Source: Piliocolobus tephrosceles
Taxonomy: Eukaryota > Chordata > Mammalia > Primates > Cercopithecidae
Assembly: GCF_002776525.5 (NCBI RefSeq)
Contig: NC_045439.1
Span: 123,495,832 to 123,559,831 of the forward strand
DNA: 64,000 nt
Reading direction: 5' to 3'
Shown here in pieces: positions 1 through 11,304 of the stretch; within the stretch, counting starts at the first letter, position 1, and each line of letters begins with the position of its first letter. The position numbers and the translations under genes are program-made. Under the pieces are notes generated by a model. The model ran no database searches, was not told the origin of the DNA, and saw only the letters and a list, made by a program, of their open reading frames with translations.

Positions 1-22
1 AAAAAAAAAAAAAAAAAAAAAA
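1..22 (+). repeat. A-run at window edge, probable cut-off retroelement tail
   Basis: Twenty-two uninterrupted A bases open the window. This is most simply the 3' tail of a sense-strand Alu or LINE-1 whose body lies to the left. The body is not visible, so the family is not assigned. Confidence 0.5.
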
Positions 23-54
23 GAAATAGTTAACAGTGGACTTTAAAGGACTTT

Positions 55-245
55 TTGCAGTGGGTTAGGGAGCTCTCACAGATAAAGCCCTCCTCCAGCC
101 TTGCCCACAGGTTTCCACCCCAGTATGTTGCTCCCTGTTTAAAATCTTCCAATGACTCCTCATATGATTTAGGAGAAAATCTAAACCCCTTGAAGGTGTG
201 CCTTGTGCTTTCGCTGCTTTGGCCTTCTCATATCCCATAATCCTT
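55..245 (+). repeat. Possible LINE-2-like fragment
   Basis: The stretch has a feel similar to old LINE-2 3' sequence (ccagccttgcc, tccttcaggc). It is short and diverged; unique intronic sequence is an equally fair reading. From 246 to about 510 I see nothing recognisable. Confidence 0.3.
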
Positions 246-521
246 CAGGCACACCCCATTACCCATATATTCTAGGTATGGGGGATGTGGAAGCTCTCAG
301 AGTTCGTGAAGCTAGGGGTTTGAGCTTGGACAGGTGTGGGTGATGGGGCTGCCATCTAAAATAGGGAAGGTGGGCTGAATGTGAGGTAGACAGGGCATCC
401 GAGTCTTCTGCTGGGCACTCGTGTGGCCCTTCCATGAGCAGTGCCTTCTTTGGCTGTCATGACATAGAAGTGGGTCGTTTTCCCAGCAAGTGAGTGATGC
501 TTACCTGAAAAAAGAGGTTGA

Positions 522-720
522 CATGGTGAAACCACGTCTCTATTAAAACACAAAAAAATTAGCTGGGTGTGCTGGCAGGCACCTGTAATCCCAGCTAGTT
601 GGGAGGCTGAGGCAGGAGAATCGCTTGAACTTGGGAGGCAGAGGTTGCAGTGAGCCCAGATTGCACCACTGCACTCCAGCCTGGGTGACAGAGCAAGACT
701 CTGTCTCAAAAAGAAAAAAA
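522..720 (+). repeat. 5'-truncated Alu, sense
   Basis: It starts inside the left monomer at acatggtgaaacc and runs to an A-rich tail. The 8-bp string gaggttga lies on both sides (514-521 and 721-728), a target-site duplication, so the 5' truncation occurred at insertion. Confidence 0.88.
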
Positions 721-767
721 GAGGTTGATGTGTGAATGATAATGCCAGTTTACTGATGTATGTACAG

Positions 768-1038
768 ATTTTTTTTTTTAGACAGAATCTCACTATGTCG
801 GGAGGCGGAGGTTGCAGTGAGTCGAGATCCCAGGTTCAAGTGATTCTCCTGCCTCAGCCTCCCGAGTAGCTGGGATTACAGGCTCCTGCCACCACACCCA
901 GCTAATTTTTGTATTTTTAGTAGAGACGGGGTTTCACCATGTTGGCCAGGATGGTCTCGATCTCCTTACCTCGTGATCCACCTGCCTTGGCCTCCCCAAG
1001 TGCTGGGATTACAGGCGTGAGCCACTGCAGTCGGCCTT
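768..1038 (-). repeat. Alu, antisense, with internal inversion
   Basis: The copy has a poly-T start and ends in a cggcc-type Alu head. It is flanked by tgatgtatgtacag at 754-767 and 1039-1052, a perfect 14-bp target-site duplication. Positions 800-828 carry Alu sequence in the opposite orientation to the rest of the copy, and about 25 bp of the normal left part is missing. Confidence 0.92.
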
Positions 1039-1535
1039 TGATGTATGTACAGTTTGTTGATGAGCATACATGGGTAATTTCTTTTTTTAAAATTTTTATT
1101 TGTTTAATTTTTCTTCCACTTTTAAGTTCCAGGGCACATGTGCAGGATGTGCAGCTTTGTTACACAGGTAAACGTGCCATGATTGTTTGCTGCACAGATC
1201 AACCCATCACCTGGGTATTAAGCCTAGCATCCATTAGCTATAATTCCTGATCCTCTCCCTCCACCAACCTCCACCGACAGGCCCCAGTGTGTGTTGTTCT
1301 TCCCCCACGTTTGTCCATGTGTCTCATCATTCAGCTCCCACTTATAAGAGAGAACATTTGGTGTTTGGTTTTCTGTTCTTACATTAGTTTGCTGAGGATA
1401 ATGGCTTCCAGTTTCATCCACGTCCCTGCAAAGGACATGATCTCATTCCCTTTTACGGCTGCATAGTATTCCATGGTATATATGTACCACATTTTCTTAC
1501 TTGCTATACCTTTCTTTCTTTCTCTTTCTTTTTCT

Positions 1536-1835
1536 TTTCTTTTTTTTTCTTTTTGAGACTGAATCTTGCTCTGTTGCCTAGGCTGGAGTGCAGTGGCATG
1601 ATCTTGGCTAACTGCAACCTCTGCCTCCTGGGTTCAAGTGATTCTCTGCCTCAGCCTTCCGAGTAGCTGGGATTACAGTTGCCTGCCACCACACCCAGCT
1701 AATTTTTGTATTTTTAGTAGAGATAGGGTTTCACCATCTTGGCCAGGCTGGTCTTGAACTCCTGACCTCATGGTTCACCCGCCTCGGCCTCCCAAAGTGC
1801 TGGAATTACAGTCATGAGCCACTGTGCCTGGCCAG
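1536..1835 (-). repeat. Alu, antisense, inside LINE-1
   Basis: Poly-T/C start, complete dimeric body, ends cctggcca. It interrupts the L1 3' region. Confidence 0.92.
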
Positions 1836-1883
1836 GCATTCCTTTTTCTCTGCAACCTTGCCAGCATCTGTTGTTTCTTGACT

Positions 1884-2200
1884 TTTTTTTTTTTTTTTTT
1901 TTTGAGACAAAGTTTTGCTCCTGTTGCCCAGGCTGGAGTGCAATAGCACAATCTCAGCTCAACGCAACCTCTGCTTCCCAAGTTCAAGGGATTCTCCTGT
2001 CTTAGCCTCCTGAGTAGCTGGGATAACAGGTGTGCGCCCTCACGCTGGGCTAATTTTGTATTTGGCTAATTTTGTATTATTAGTGACAGGGTTTCTCCAT
2101 GTTGGTCAGGCTGGTCTTGAACCCCCGACCTCAGATGATTCACCCACCTCGGCCTCCCAAAGTGCTGGGGTTACAGCTGTTAGCCACCACACCTGGCTGT
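1884..2200 (-). repeat. Alu, antisense, inside LINE-1
   Basis: It begins with a 20-nt T-run and ends cacctggct. A short local repeat of ggctaattttgta around 2048-2075 lengthens the middle of the copy. Confidence 0.92.
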
Positions 2201-2366
2201 TTCTTGACTTTTTAATAATTGCCATTCTGACTGACATGAGATGATTTCTCGTTGCGGTTTTGATTTGCATTTCTCTAATAATCAGTGATGTTGAGCTTTT
2301 TTTCATGCTTGTTGGCCACATGAATGTCCTCTTTTGAGAAGTGTTTGTTCGTGTCCTTTGCTCACT

Positions 2367-2668
2367 TTTTTTTTTTTTTTTTTTGAGACGGAGTCTCGAT
2401 CTGTTGCCCGCGCTGGAGTGCAGTGGCCTGATCTCAGCTCACTGCAAGCTCCGCCTCCCGGGTTTACGCCATTCTCCTGGTTCAGCCTCCCGAGTAGCTG
2501 GGATTACAGGCGCCCGCCGCCTCACCCGGCTAGTTTTTTGTATTTTTTAGTAGAGACGGGGTTTCACCGTGTTAGCCAGGATGGTCGCGATCTCCTGACC
2601 TCGTGATCCACCCAACTCGGCCTCCCAAAGTGCTGGGATTACGGCTTGAGCCACCGTACCTGGTCCTT
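2367..2668 (-). repeat. AluY, antisense, Old World monkey type, inside LINE-1
   Basis: Full-length antisense copy. It carries ggcctgatctcagctc, gggtttacgcc and cttgagccacc, the bases I associate with cercopithecid AluY. Confidence 0.92.
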
Positions 2669-2971
2669 TTCTCACTTTTTAATGGGATTGTTTGTTTCTC
2701 TCTTGTAAATTTGTTTAAATTCCTTGCAGACTCTGGTTATTAGACCTTTATCAGATGGATAGATTGCAAAAAATTTTCTCCCTTTCTGTAGAGGTTGTCT
2801 GTTCCCTCTGATGATAATTTATGTTGCTGTGCAGAAGCTCTTTAGTTTAATAAGAACCCATTTGTCAATTTTTGCTTTTGTTGCAATTGCTTTTGGTATT
2901 TTTGCCATGAAATCTTTGCCCGTGCCTATGTCCTGAATGGTATTGCTATGAAATCCTAGATTTTTTTCTAG

Positions 2972-3268
2972 GGTTTTTTTTTTTTTTGAGATGGAGTCTC
3001 GCCCTGTTGCCCAGGCAGGAGTGTAGTGGTGCGATCTGGGCTCACTGCAAGCTCTGCCTCCTGGGTTCATGCCATTCTCCTGCCTCAGCCTCCCAGTGGC
3101 TGGGATTACAGGCGCTTGCCACCACATCTGGCTAATTTTTTGTATTTTTAGTAGAGACAGGGTTTCACCGTGTTAGCCAGGATGGTCTCGATCTCCTGAC
3201 CTCGTGATCCGCCCTCCTCGGCCTCCCAAAGTGCTGGAATTACAGGCATGAGCCACCGCGCCCTGCCT
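2972..3268 (-). repeat. Alu, antisense, inside LINE-1
   Basis: Poly-T start and full dimer, ending ccgcgccctgcc. The flanking ttctagggttttt on both sides is a target-site duplication. Confidence 0.92.
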
Positions 3269-3686
3269 TTTTCTAGGGTTTTTATAGTTTTGGGTTTTAC
3301 GTTTAAGTCTTGAATCCATCTTGAGTTAATTTTTGTATAAGATATAAGGAAGGGGTCCAGTTTCAATTTTCTGCATATGGCTAGGCAGTTCTCCCAGCAC
3401 CATTTATTAAATAGGGAATCCTTTCCCACATGAGTAATTTCTAATGACCAGAAGGTGTGTGTTCACTATCAAGGCATCCCCTTCCTGGTACCCTAGTAAC
3501 TGGGAAACCAATCTAGTAATCAGGAAGTTGCTTGCAGGGTATAGAATTGGAACAAAAGAAGAAAATTTGAATAATTTAAGAATTTTTTTCTGAACATGTT
3601 GGGCTCTATAAAGCATGGAGCTGAAAGGTGGAGCCCCTGCCTGCAGGGAACGCACAGTGTGGTGGCGAAGCGAGGCAAACATAGTC

Positions 3687-3989
3687 TTTTTTTTTTTTTT
3701 TTTTTTGAGACGGAGTCTGGCTCTGTTGCCCAGGCTGGAGTGCGGTGGCCGGATCTCAGCTCACTGCAAGCTCCGCCTCCCAGGTTTACGCCATTCTCCT
3801 GCCTCAGCCTCCCGAGTAGCTGGGACTACAGGCGCCCGCCTCGTCGCCCGGCTAGTTTTTTGTATTCTTTAGTAGAGACGGGGTTTCACCGTATTCGCCA
3901 GGGTGGTCTCGATCTCCTGACCTTGTGATCCGCCCGTCTCGGCCTCCCAAAGTGCTAGGATTACAGGCTTGAGCCACCGCGCCCGGCCT
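3687..3989 (-). repeat. AluY, antisense, Old World monkey type
   Basis: Near-consensus full copy with ggccggatctcagctc and cttgagccaccgcgcc. It is flanked by tagtctt on both sides. Confidence 0.95.
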
Positions 3990-4094
3990 AGTCTTAAACA
4001 TTATATGTGGCAAGTGCTTGCAGGGGTGGAGAGTGGCTTGTTCAGGGGATGATGTCTGCATCAACACTGAAGGATGAAAGGAGTCAGGCTGGGC

Positions 4095-4885
4095 TGAAGC
4101 ACCCACATCTCTATTGTGGCCTATGTGGCCCTACTCCACCTGACTTCTCTGATTCACCTTGGACTTCTTGCCCTCACTTTGTCTGCTCCAGCCACACTGG
4201 CCTTCTTTTCTCTCCTGCATTTTCCTGGCACATGCATGTCTCAGGGATTTTGTATTTGTTTCTTCTGCAAGGAATGCATGTCTCCAGATGCCTGCAGAGC
4301 TTATTCCCTTACTCCATTCACCTATTTGCAAAAATAGTACCTTACTAAGAGACCTATCCTATCTAAAATGGTCACTCTCAGTTCCCCATCCTGTTTTCTT
4401 TTTCTTTTTCTTTTCTTTTTTTTTTTTTTTGATATGGTGTCTTGCTCTGTCGCCCAGGCTGGAGTGCAATGGCACGATCTCGGCTCACTGCAACCTCCGC
4501 CTCCCGGGTTCAAGTGATTCTCCTTTCTCAGCCTCCCAAGTAGATGGGATTACAGGCACCTGCCACTACACCTGGCTAATTTTGGTATTTTTAGTAGAGA
4601 CAGGGTTTCACCATGTTAGTCAAGCTGGTCTCAAACTCCTGACCTCAGGTAATCCGCCTGCCTTGGTCTCCCAAAGTGCTGGGGTTACAGGTGTGAGCCA
4701 CCGCGCCTGGCCTCTTTTTCTTTATAGCCACTATTCAACACATTGTTTACTTGTCTCTCTTTCCCTCTAGAATATAAACATCATGCGAATAAGGACTTTG
4801 TTTTACTCACTGCTGAATCACCAGCACATAGAAAAGTGCCTGGCATCTGCTAGGTGCTCAATACTTATATGTTGAATGAAGAAGG
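4095..4885 (+). repeat. LINE-2 3' end, split by an Alu
   Basis: Sense L2 landmarks appear in order: ccagccacactggccttctt near 4190, then gaatgcatgtctcc. After the Alu come tagaatataaacatcatg, aggactttgttttactcac, cagcacatagaaaagtgcctgg and ctcaatacttatatgttgaatga. This is the usual order at the end of mammalian L2. Confidence 0.8.
4410..4713 (-). repeat. Alu, antisense, inside LINE-2
   Basis: Poly-pyrimidine start, complete dimer, ends ccgcgcctggcc. It splits the L2 copy. Confidence 0.93.
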
Positions 4886-5050
4886 GGGCAGGATGTTCTA
4901 GGCACAAGGTGAAAAAAATATATGGGGTGTGGGGGTGCATGGGGGATTGTGGGATATGAGGCGGCCAAGATGGGCAAGGGGCTAGAACACAAGGTGTTTC
5001 TTTGCAGGGGTTTGGAATGTATCCAAAGCATATGAGGAGCCATTAAAGGA

Positions 5051-5334
5051 TTTTTATTTTTATTTATTTATTTTTTTGAGACGGCGTCTTGCTCTGTCAC
5101 CCAGGCTGGAGTGCAGTGGCTGGATCTCAGCTCACTGCAACCTCCGCCTCCCGGGTTCACGCCATTCTCCTGCCTCAGCCTCCCGAGTAGCTGGGACCAC
5201 AGGTGCCGGCCACCTCGCCCGGCTAATTTTTTGTATTCTTAGTAGAGACGGGGTTTCACCGTGTTAGCCAGGATGGTCTCGATCTCCTGACCTCGTGATC
5301 TGCCCGTCTCGGCCTCCCAAAGTGCTGGGATTAA
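5051..5334 (-). repeat. AluY, antisense, slightly truncated
   Basis: It starts with a TTTA-rich tail. The body contains ggctggatctcagctc and acctcgcccggctaa. It ends at gctgggatta without the usual gccaccgcgcc head. The flanking taaaggatttt is repeated at 5044-5055 and 5332-5342. Confidence 0.9.
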
Positions 5335-5668
5335 AGGATTTTAAACAGGGGAGTGATATAGCTGGGGTGGAACTTAGGGGACAAGGCTGGAGGCAAAGAC
5401 ACTATTAGGAAGCTCTTGTAGCAATCCAGGCAGGAAATGACAAAAACCTGAACTAGGGTGGCAGTCGGGGTAGACAGGGAAGGATAGATCTGAGAGCAAT
5501 TTAGAAGGTATAATGAATACAACCAATGAGACCTATTAAGATGACAAATATAAGAGAGAGGTAAGTGTCAAGGAAAACATCCACCATCTTGTAAGTTTTG
5601 TGCCAGAAGAGCTGTGCCTATCTATGATCCACTGTATCCCCAGCAAGGAAACAGAAGCTTGATAATTT

Positions 5669-5987
5669 TTTTTTTTTTTTGATTGTTGTTGTTGTTGTTT
5701 TGAGACAGAGTCTTGCTCTGTCGCCCAGGCTGGAGTACAGTGGCAAGATCTCGGCTCACTGCAACCTCTGCCTCCCAGATTCAAGGGATTCTCCTGCCTC
5801 AGCATCCTGAGTAGCTGGGACTGCAGGTTCACGTCACCAGGCCTGGCTAATTTTTGTATTTTCAGTACAGATGGGGTTTCACCATGTTGGCCAGGCTGGT
5901 CTCGAACTCCTGAACTCAAGTGATCTGCCTGCCTCGGCCTCCCAAAGTGCTGGGATCACAGGCATGAGCCACCTACCATGCCCGGCT
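5669..5987 (-). repeat. Alu, antisense
   Basis: T-run plus (TTG)n tail, complete dimer, ends catgcccggct. Confidence 0.92.
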
Positions 5988-6302
5988 CTCGATAAATATT
6001 CTTTGAATGAAGAGATGAAGTTTCTGGTTTAGACAACTTGTAGGCAGTGATATCATTTATTCTGAGGAGGAGGATGGGGGCATGTTGAATTTGGAATTTA
6101 TTTGTAACATAGTAGGCAGATATGCCCTTTGGAATTTAGGGAAGAGATAGGGTTGGAGATTAAGCGTTCAACAAGTATTTGCAAAGAGCTTGCCATGTTC
6201 CCTGCACTGTCACTGTCTTTTTGGAGCACTTGATGTGCATGTGTGTGTGTGACTACATGCATGGGTGCATGCCGGGGTCAGGATGGGCAACCTGATACAG
6301 GG

Positions 6303-6597
6303 ATTTTTGTTTTGTTTTGTTTTTTTGAGACGGAATCTTGCTCTGTCACCGGCTGGAGCGCAGTGGTGTGATCTCAGCTCACTGCAACCTCTGCCTCCCG
6401 GATTCAAGAGATTCTCCTGCCTCCTCCTGAGTAGTTGGGACTACAGGCTCCTACCACGATGCTCAGCTAATTTTTGTATTTTTTAGACGGGGTTTCACCA
6501 TGTTGGCCAGGATGGTCTTGATCTCTTGACCTCGTGATCCGCCTGCCTCGGCCTCCCAAAGTGCTGGGAACACAGGTGTGAGCCACCGTGCCTGGCC
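6303..6597 (-). repeat. Alu, antisense
   Basis: It starts with a TTTTG-type tail, has small internal deletions and ends gtgcctggcc. The string gatacaggg flanks both ends, a target-site duplication. Confidence 0.92.
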
Positions 6598-6919
6598 TCC
6601 GATACAGGGTTTTAGTGGATTGTGATGGTGGTGTGATTTGCAAGGTAGAACAAGGCACAGGAGGAGACCAGTCCTAACCCAGGCATTTAGAAACCATTCC
6701 TATAGATGTTTGAGCTGTTATTTGAAAGACGAAGAAGAATTAATCAAGAGTAGGAGTGTTCCAGGCAGCAAGAACAGAATGTATGAAAACCTAAATGCAA
6801 GAAAGAAGTGCTCCTTTCAGGCCCTGAAAGGAGTTCAGGGTGGGCTGCAGTGTTGAATTTCAGGTAGGAAAGGTTGAGAGTGGCTTGCAGAGGAAATAGA
6901 GGTCAAGGCATAGGTTGTT

Positions 6920-7150
6920 CAAAGCTTTATAAGCTGTGCTAGTTATTATTCTGCTATAATAAATAGTCTAAAACTTAGTGTCTTAAAACAGTAGTCATTT
7001 TATTTATGATTTCTGTGGCTTGGGAATTTGGGAAGGGCTTAGTGGGACAGTTCTAGGTCAGGGTCCCTTATGTGGTTGTAGTCAGATGGTGTCAGGAGCT
7101 GGAAAAAGGGTTGCTGAGGAAGTTGCAGACTATCTGGGCTTCCTTTGCTT
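6920..7150 (+). repeat. Old medium-copy repeat, left part
   Basis: The strings tataataaatagtctaaaac, cttaaaacagtagtcatttta and ggtcagggtccctt resemble an old interspersed repeat. It is interrupted by the next two Alus and seems to resume at 7757-8060. Family not assigned. Confidence 0.4.
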
Positions 7151-7151
7151 C

Positions 7152-7459
7152 TTTCTTTCTTTCTTTTTTTTTTTGAGACAGAGCTCACTCTCTCTCGCAG
7201 TCTGGAGTGCAGTGGCGCGATCTTGGCTCACTGCAAGCTCTGCCTCTCAGGTTCATGCCATTCTCCTGCCTCAGCCTCCCGAGTAGTTGGGACTACAGGT
7301 GCCCGCCACCACGCCCAGCTAATTTTTTTTTGTATTTTTAGTAGAGACAGGGTTTCACCATGTTAGCCAGGATGGTCTCGATCTCCTGACCTCGTGATCC
7401 GCCTGCCTCGGCCTTCCAAAGTGCTGGGATTACATGCGTGAGCCACCGCGCCCGGCCTC
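7152..7459 (-). repeat. Alu, antisense, first of a tandem pair
   Basis: CTTT-rich tail, full dimer, ends ccgcgcccggcc. The next antisense Alu begins within about 10 bp. Confidence 0.93.
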
Positions 7460-7462
7460 TTT

Positions 7463-7756
7463 CTTTTTTTTTTGAGATGGATTCTTGCTCCTGTTGCGCA
7501 GCCTGGAGTGCAGTGGCGCAATCTTGGCTCACTGCAACCTCCACCTTGCAGGTTCAAGCAATTCTCCTTCCTTAGCCTCCTGAGTAGCTGGGATTACAGG
7601 CGCGCCCCACCATGTCTGGCTAATTTTTGTATTTTTAGTAGAGACGGGTTTCGCCATGTTGGCCAGGTTAGTCTTGAACTCCTGACCTCAGGCGATCCAC
7701 CCACCTCGGCCTCCCAAAGTGTTAGGATTACAGGCATGAGCCACTGTGCCTGGCCT
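7463..7756 (-). repeat. Alu, antisense, second of a tandem pair
   Basis: Short T-run, full dimer, ends ctgtgcctggcc. It lies directly after another antisense copy in the same orientation. Confidence 0.93.
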
Positions 7757-8661
7757 TCTTTCTCTTATCAAATTGTGTCAGAGCCTTTCCATGTGGTCTT
7801 TCCGTATGGACTGTGTTGAGCTTTCTCACAGCATGGTGACTTGTGGGCAGTCAGACTGCTTATGCAGGCAGCTGAAAGCTTCCAGAATGAGTGTTCTAGC
7901 AACCAAAGTGGAAGCTGCATTGCTTTTTATGACCTAGTCTCCAAAGTTGCATGGTGTCAATTCTGTCATACTCTATAGGTAGAGTCATTCACAGAAGACC
8001 ATCTGGTTTTGAGAAGAGGGGTACAGACCCTGCCTCTTGATGGGTAGAGTGTCAAAGTTACATTGTAAGAAAGGAATATGGGACGGGAGATGTTGAGACA
8101 TCTTTGAAAATTGCAATCTATTGCACCAAGTATATTAAGGAGTTTGGTGGGCTTTCTTCTAAGGCAATGAAAAAACTCTTAAGGCCTTTAAAAGCAGAAG
8201 AGTGGCATTTGTGATTTAGATTTTAGAATTTGTGAGTTTAAGAAAGATTACTCTAGTTTTTCTATGTAGGATTGAAAGCCGGGAGACAGGTGGGAAGCTA
8301 TGGTCCTAGTGAGAAATGATGGTGGTTTGGACTGAAGTCATGTTTTGGGGATGGGGAGACTTAAGACTTGGACGATGAGTAGATATGAGTGGAAGTTGTT
8401 GATGATAATAACATGCCCAGGTCTTTGGCTTGCATAAATGGGTGGATGGTGATGCCAGTTATTTGTATGGGGAACACTGAATGTGCAGTAGGTTTGGGAG
8501 AAATTGAGGGAGTCAGTTTTGGACATGTTGAGTTTGATGCGCCTGGTGATGTCCAGTGGGTGGTTGAATATTCATATATATCTGGAATCATGACAATTGG
8601 GCTGGTAATATACTTTTGGGAGTCATCATTATATACATGGTTATTGAAACTATAGGGAACA

Positions 8662-8966
8662 GGCTGGGGTGGTGGCTCACACCTGTAATCCCAACACCTT
8701 GGGAGGCTGAGATGGGCTGATCACTTGAGGCCAGGAGTTCGAGACCAGCTTGGCCAACATGGTGAAACCCTGTCTCTATTAAAAATACAAAAACTAGCCA
8801 GGCATGGTTGTGCACGCCTGTAGTCCCAGCTACTCCGGAGGCTGAGCAGGAGAATTGCTTGAACCCAGGAGGCGGAGGTTGCAGTGAGCCAAGATAGTGC
8901 CACTGCACTCCATCCTGGGTGACAGAGCAAGATTCTGTTTCAAAAAAGAAAAAAGAAAAAGAAACC
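8662..8966 (+). repeat. Alu, sense
   Basis: Starts ggctggggtggtggctc, complete dimer, A-rich tail with AAAAG units. Confidence 0.93.
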
Positions 8967-10024
8967 ACAGGAACAGATGAGATGACCTTGGGACAAGATG
9001 TAGAAAGGGAGGACAAAAGGGCTTTGAACAGCATTCGGAGGAATACCCACATTGAGGGATAGGTATTTTGCGAAAAGATGGAGAAGGAGCATCTAGAGAG
9101 ATAGGAGGAAAACTGGAAGATGGTGAGTGGAAGGGAGTGAATTGAGAAGGAATGAATGATCAACTGTGTCCAATCTGCTAAGAGGTCAAGCTAGGTAAAG
9201 ATTGAGTATAGTTGATTGGATTTATTGATATGAAGGTCACCGGTGGCTTTTCGTGTGGACTTTCTCCTAAGGCAATGAAATTTCAGGGCAATGAGGGTGA
9301 AATCAGGTTTCAGAAATACCATTTATTCACCCAGTAAAATGTATTAAGTGCTACTATGTGTCTAGTTCAGGACTATGCCCATGGGTACAAGGATAACTGT
9401 TATCCACTCTCTGCCCTCACACAGCTCTCATGGGTGGGAGAGACATATGTACACTGTTCTAATGCAGTGTAGTTAATGTGGGGAGGTGAGAGCACAGAGC
9501 AAGGGCAGCATACCAGAGGTGGCGGGTTTACACTCAGAAATAGCCTTTCTGGAGGAGCTGTTAAGTTTAAAATAAGGAATAAAATGTCATTTAGAATTGG
9601 CAACTCAGAGGGTCAAAGGGAAACTTTTGCAGGGTGGAAGAGGAAGGAGTTGCAACATCTCAGATTGCATTGTGGAGACACGGGAAGGGGAAGGAGTGTA
9701 GACATGCTCTTGAGATGAATGATTCTGAAAGCACGGAGGGTGGCTGTTAGAGGAAAGGACCAAGGTTGAGGGTTTTTATGAAAAAGAGTTAAGTCTGCCT
9801 TAGGTTGGTTGAGGTATGTTTCTGGGAAAGTTGGATGAAATATCTCTACCCTACAGCGATGCCTTCTCCATGGCTGTAATGATGGGGTGCCCTGAGTCAG
9901 ACTTCTTTTTCTTGAACAGTGTAGGGGATACCCTTATCCCTTTGGGGCGCACTGGTGCATGGTGGTGAAGAGCATGGAATCAGGCAGGATTCATTCAATC
10001 CTAGGTCAAACTTGTTAGTCTCAG

Positions 10025-10101
10025 TTTCCTCCTCCTCCTCCTCCTTCTTCTCCTTCTCCTTCTCTTTCTTTTTCTCCTCCTCCTCCTCCTTTTTTTTTTT
10101 T
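10025..10101 (+). repeat. Pure polypyrimidine tract, 77 nt
   Basis: Every base from 10025 to 10101 is C or T: (CCT)n, then CTT/CTCCTT units, then (CCT)n, then a T-run that merges into the next Alu tail. It probably grew from the Alu tail. The near-mirror CCT/CTT/CCT order is the kind of sequence that can form triplex DNA. Confidence 0.95.
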
Positions 10102-10384
10102 GATGGACTTTCACTCTTGTTGCCCAGTCTGGAGTGCAACGGCGTAATCTCAGTTTACTGCAACCTCCACCTCCTTGGTTCAAGTTATTCTCCTGCCTCA
10201 GCCTCCCAAGTAGCTGGGATTACAGGCGCCCACCACCATGCCCAGCTAATTTTTTTGTATTTTTAGTACAGATGGGGTTTCACCATGTTGGCCCGGCTGA
10301 TCTGAAACTCCTGACCTCAGGTGATCTACCTGCCTTGGCCTCTCAAATTGCTGGGATTACAGGCGTGAGCCACCGCGCCTGGTC
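10090..10384 (-). repeat. Alu, antisense
   Basis: It continues from the polypyrimidine tract; complete dimer ending ccgcgcctggtcc. Confidence 0.92.
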
Positions 10385-10996
10385 CTCAGTTTTCTCTTCT
10401 ATAGAATGGGGTCCCTACCTCATAGAAATGTGATCTATATTTCTACCATATTTTCATCTTTTTCTATTCAACCATGACAGTTTCCAAAGAGCAAACACAG
10501 AGTCTCTGCTCCTGCCGGTTGTTTGCAGTCTTTTGGCAGGCATAGTCTACCTTTAGAGCTGTTGAACTACAGCCCTGGATAGTCTGGTATTACTAATAGA
10601 CCTTGAAATCATTTACTGGTTATTGCTTAAGTGGGTTTTTTTATACGGGTGGGTGACTTCATTCGTTACTGATTTCATTGTCAGGGTAATAACGTGTTGC
10701 TCTCTCTGTCAGGAAATTTGCTTTTCCTCCCCTATCCCAGCACCAGCCTCCATGCACTCAGTCCAGATAACAGTGATCCTGGTGCTTGCCTGCACCCCAA
10801 TTACTCCTCCAGTGATGTGTGGGTGGATAGGTTGCCTCTCAGTGACTTTCGTAGCACCTGATTCTTGTAACTGTCAATGTCTACTTCTGAGTGAATGCTG
10901 GGGACTGGGTCTTAATCTCAGAGCCTGCACAGGGCCTAGAACCCAGTGGGTACTCAATATAAGCTTAAAGAATGAATGAATGAATGAGTGAGTGAA
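10385..10996 (+). repeat. Intronic stretch ending in a LINE-2/MIR-like tail and TGAA repeat
   Basis: No gene is supported. The last part (about 10860-10985) has cagagcctgcacagggcct and gtgggtactcaatataag followed by (GAAT)n/(GAGT)n, the common 3' end pattern of L2-type repeats. Confidence 0.5.
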
Positions 10997-11009
10997 GGAA
11001 TTCTGAGTT

Positions 11010-11304
11010 TTTTTTTTTTTTTTGAGGCGGAGTCTCACTCTGTCGCCCGGACTGGAGTGCAGTGGCCGGATCTCAGCTCACTGCAAGCTCTGCCTCCCGG
11101 GTTTATGCCATTCTCCTACCTCAGCCTCCGGAGTAGCTGGGACTACAGGCGCCCGCCACCTCGCCCGGCTAGTTTTTGTATTTTTAGTAGAGATGGGGTT
11201 TCACCGTGTTAACCAGGATGGTCTCGATCTCCTGACCTCGTGATCCGCCCGTCTCGGCCTCCCAAAGTGCTGGGATTACAAGCTTGAGCCACCGCGCCCG
11301 GCCC
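11010..11304 (-). repeat. AluY, antisense, Old World monkey type
   Basis: ggccggatctcagctc, acctcgcccggctag and cttgagccaccgcgcc are all present. The string ggaattctgagttt occurs just before and just after the copy, a long target-site duplication, so the insertion is young. Confidence 0.95.

Larger units (their letters stand above)
1083..3430 (-). mobile_element. LINE-1 3' fragment (antisense), broken by four Alus
   Basis: The non-Alu pieces (1083-1535, 1836-1883, 2201-2366, 2669-2971, 3269-3430) read together as one reverse-strand L1PA/L1PB-type element. The 3' UTR end lies at 1083 and ORF2-derived sequence runs toward 3430. Reverse-strand translation gives scraps of ORF2 C-terminal protein such as SSTSLIIREMQIKTATR near 2250-2315. 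Stops and Alu insertions break every frame, so it is a dead 5'-truncated copy. Confidence 0.85.
5335..9880. repeat. Old GA-rich interspersed repeat background between Alus
   Basis: Between the Alu copies this interval holds no supported gene. Pieces at about 5340-5640, 6600-6960, 8040-8660 and 8967-9270 are rich in GGA/GAG. They contain strings such as gcaatccaggcagg, gtcagttttggacatgttga and ggatcaactgtgtccaat-like text, which recur widely in mammalian introns. I take these to be one or more ancient repeat copies but do not assign a family. About 9310-9430 resembles MIR/L2, and 9430-9880 shows nothing recognisable. Confidence 0.45.

Noticed and set aside
4159..4770. A 203-residue open frame
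   Set aside because: It is LINE-2 plus antisense Alu translation (ALSPRLECNGTISAHCNLRL-type text), not a gene.
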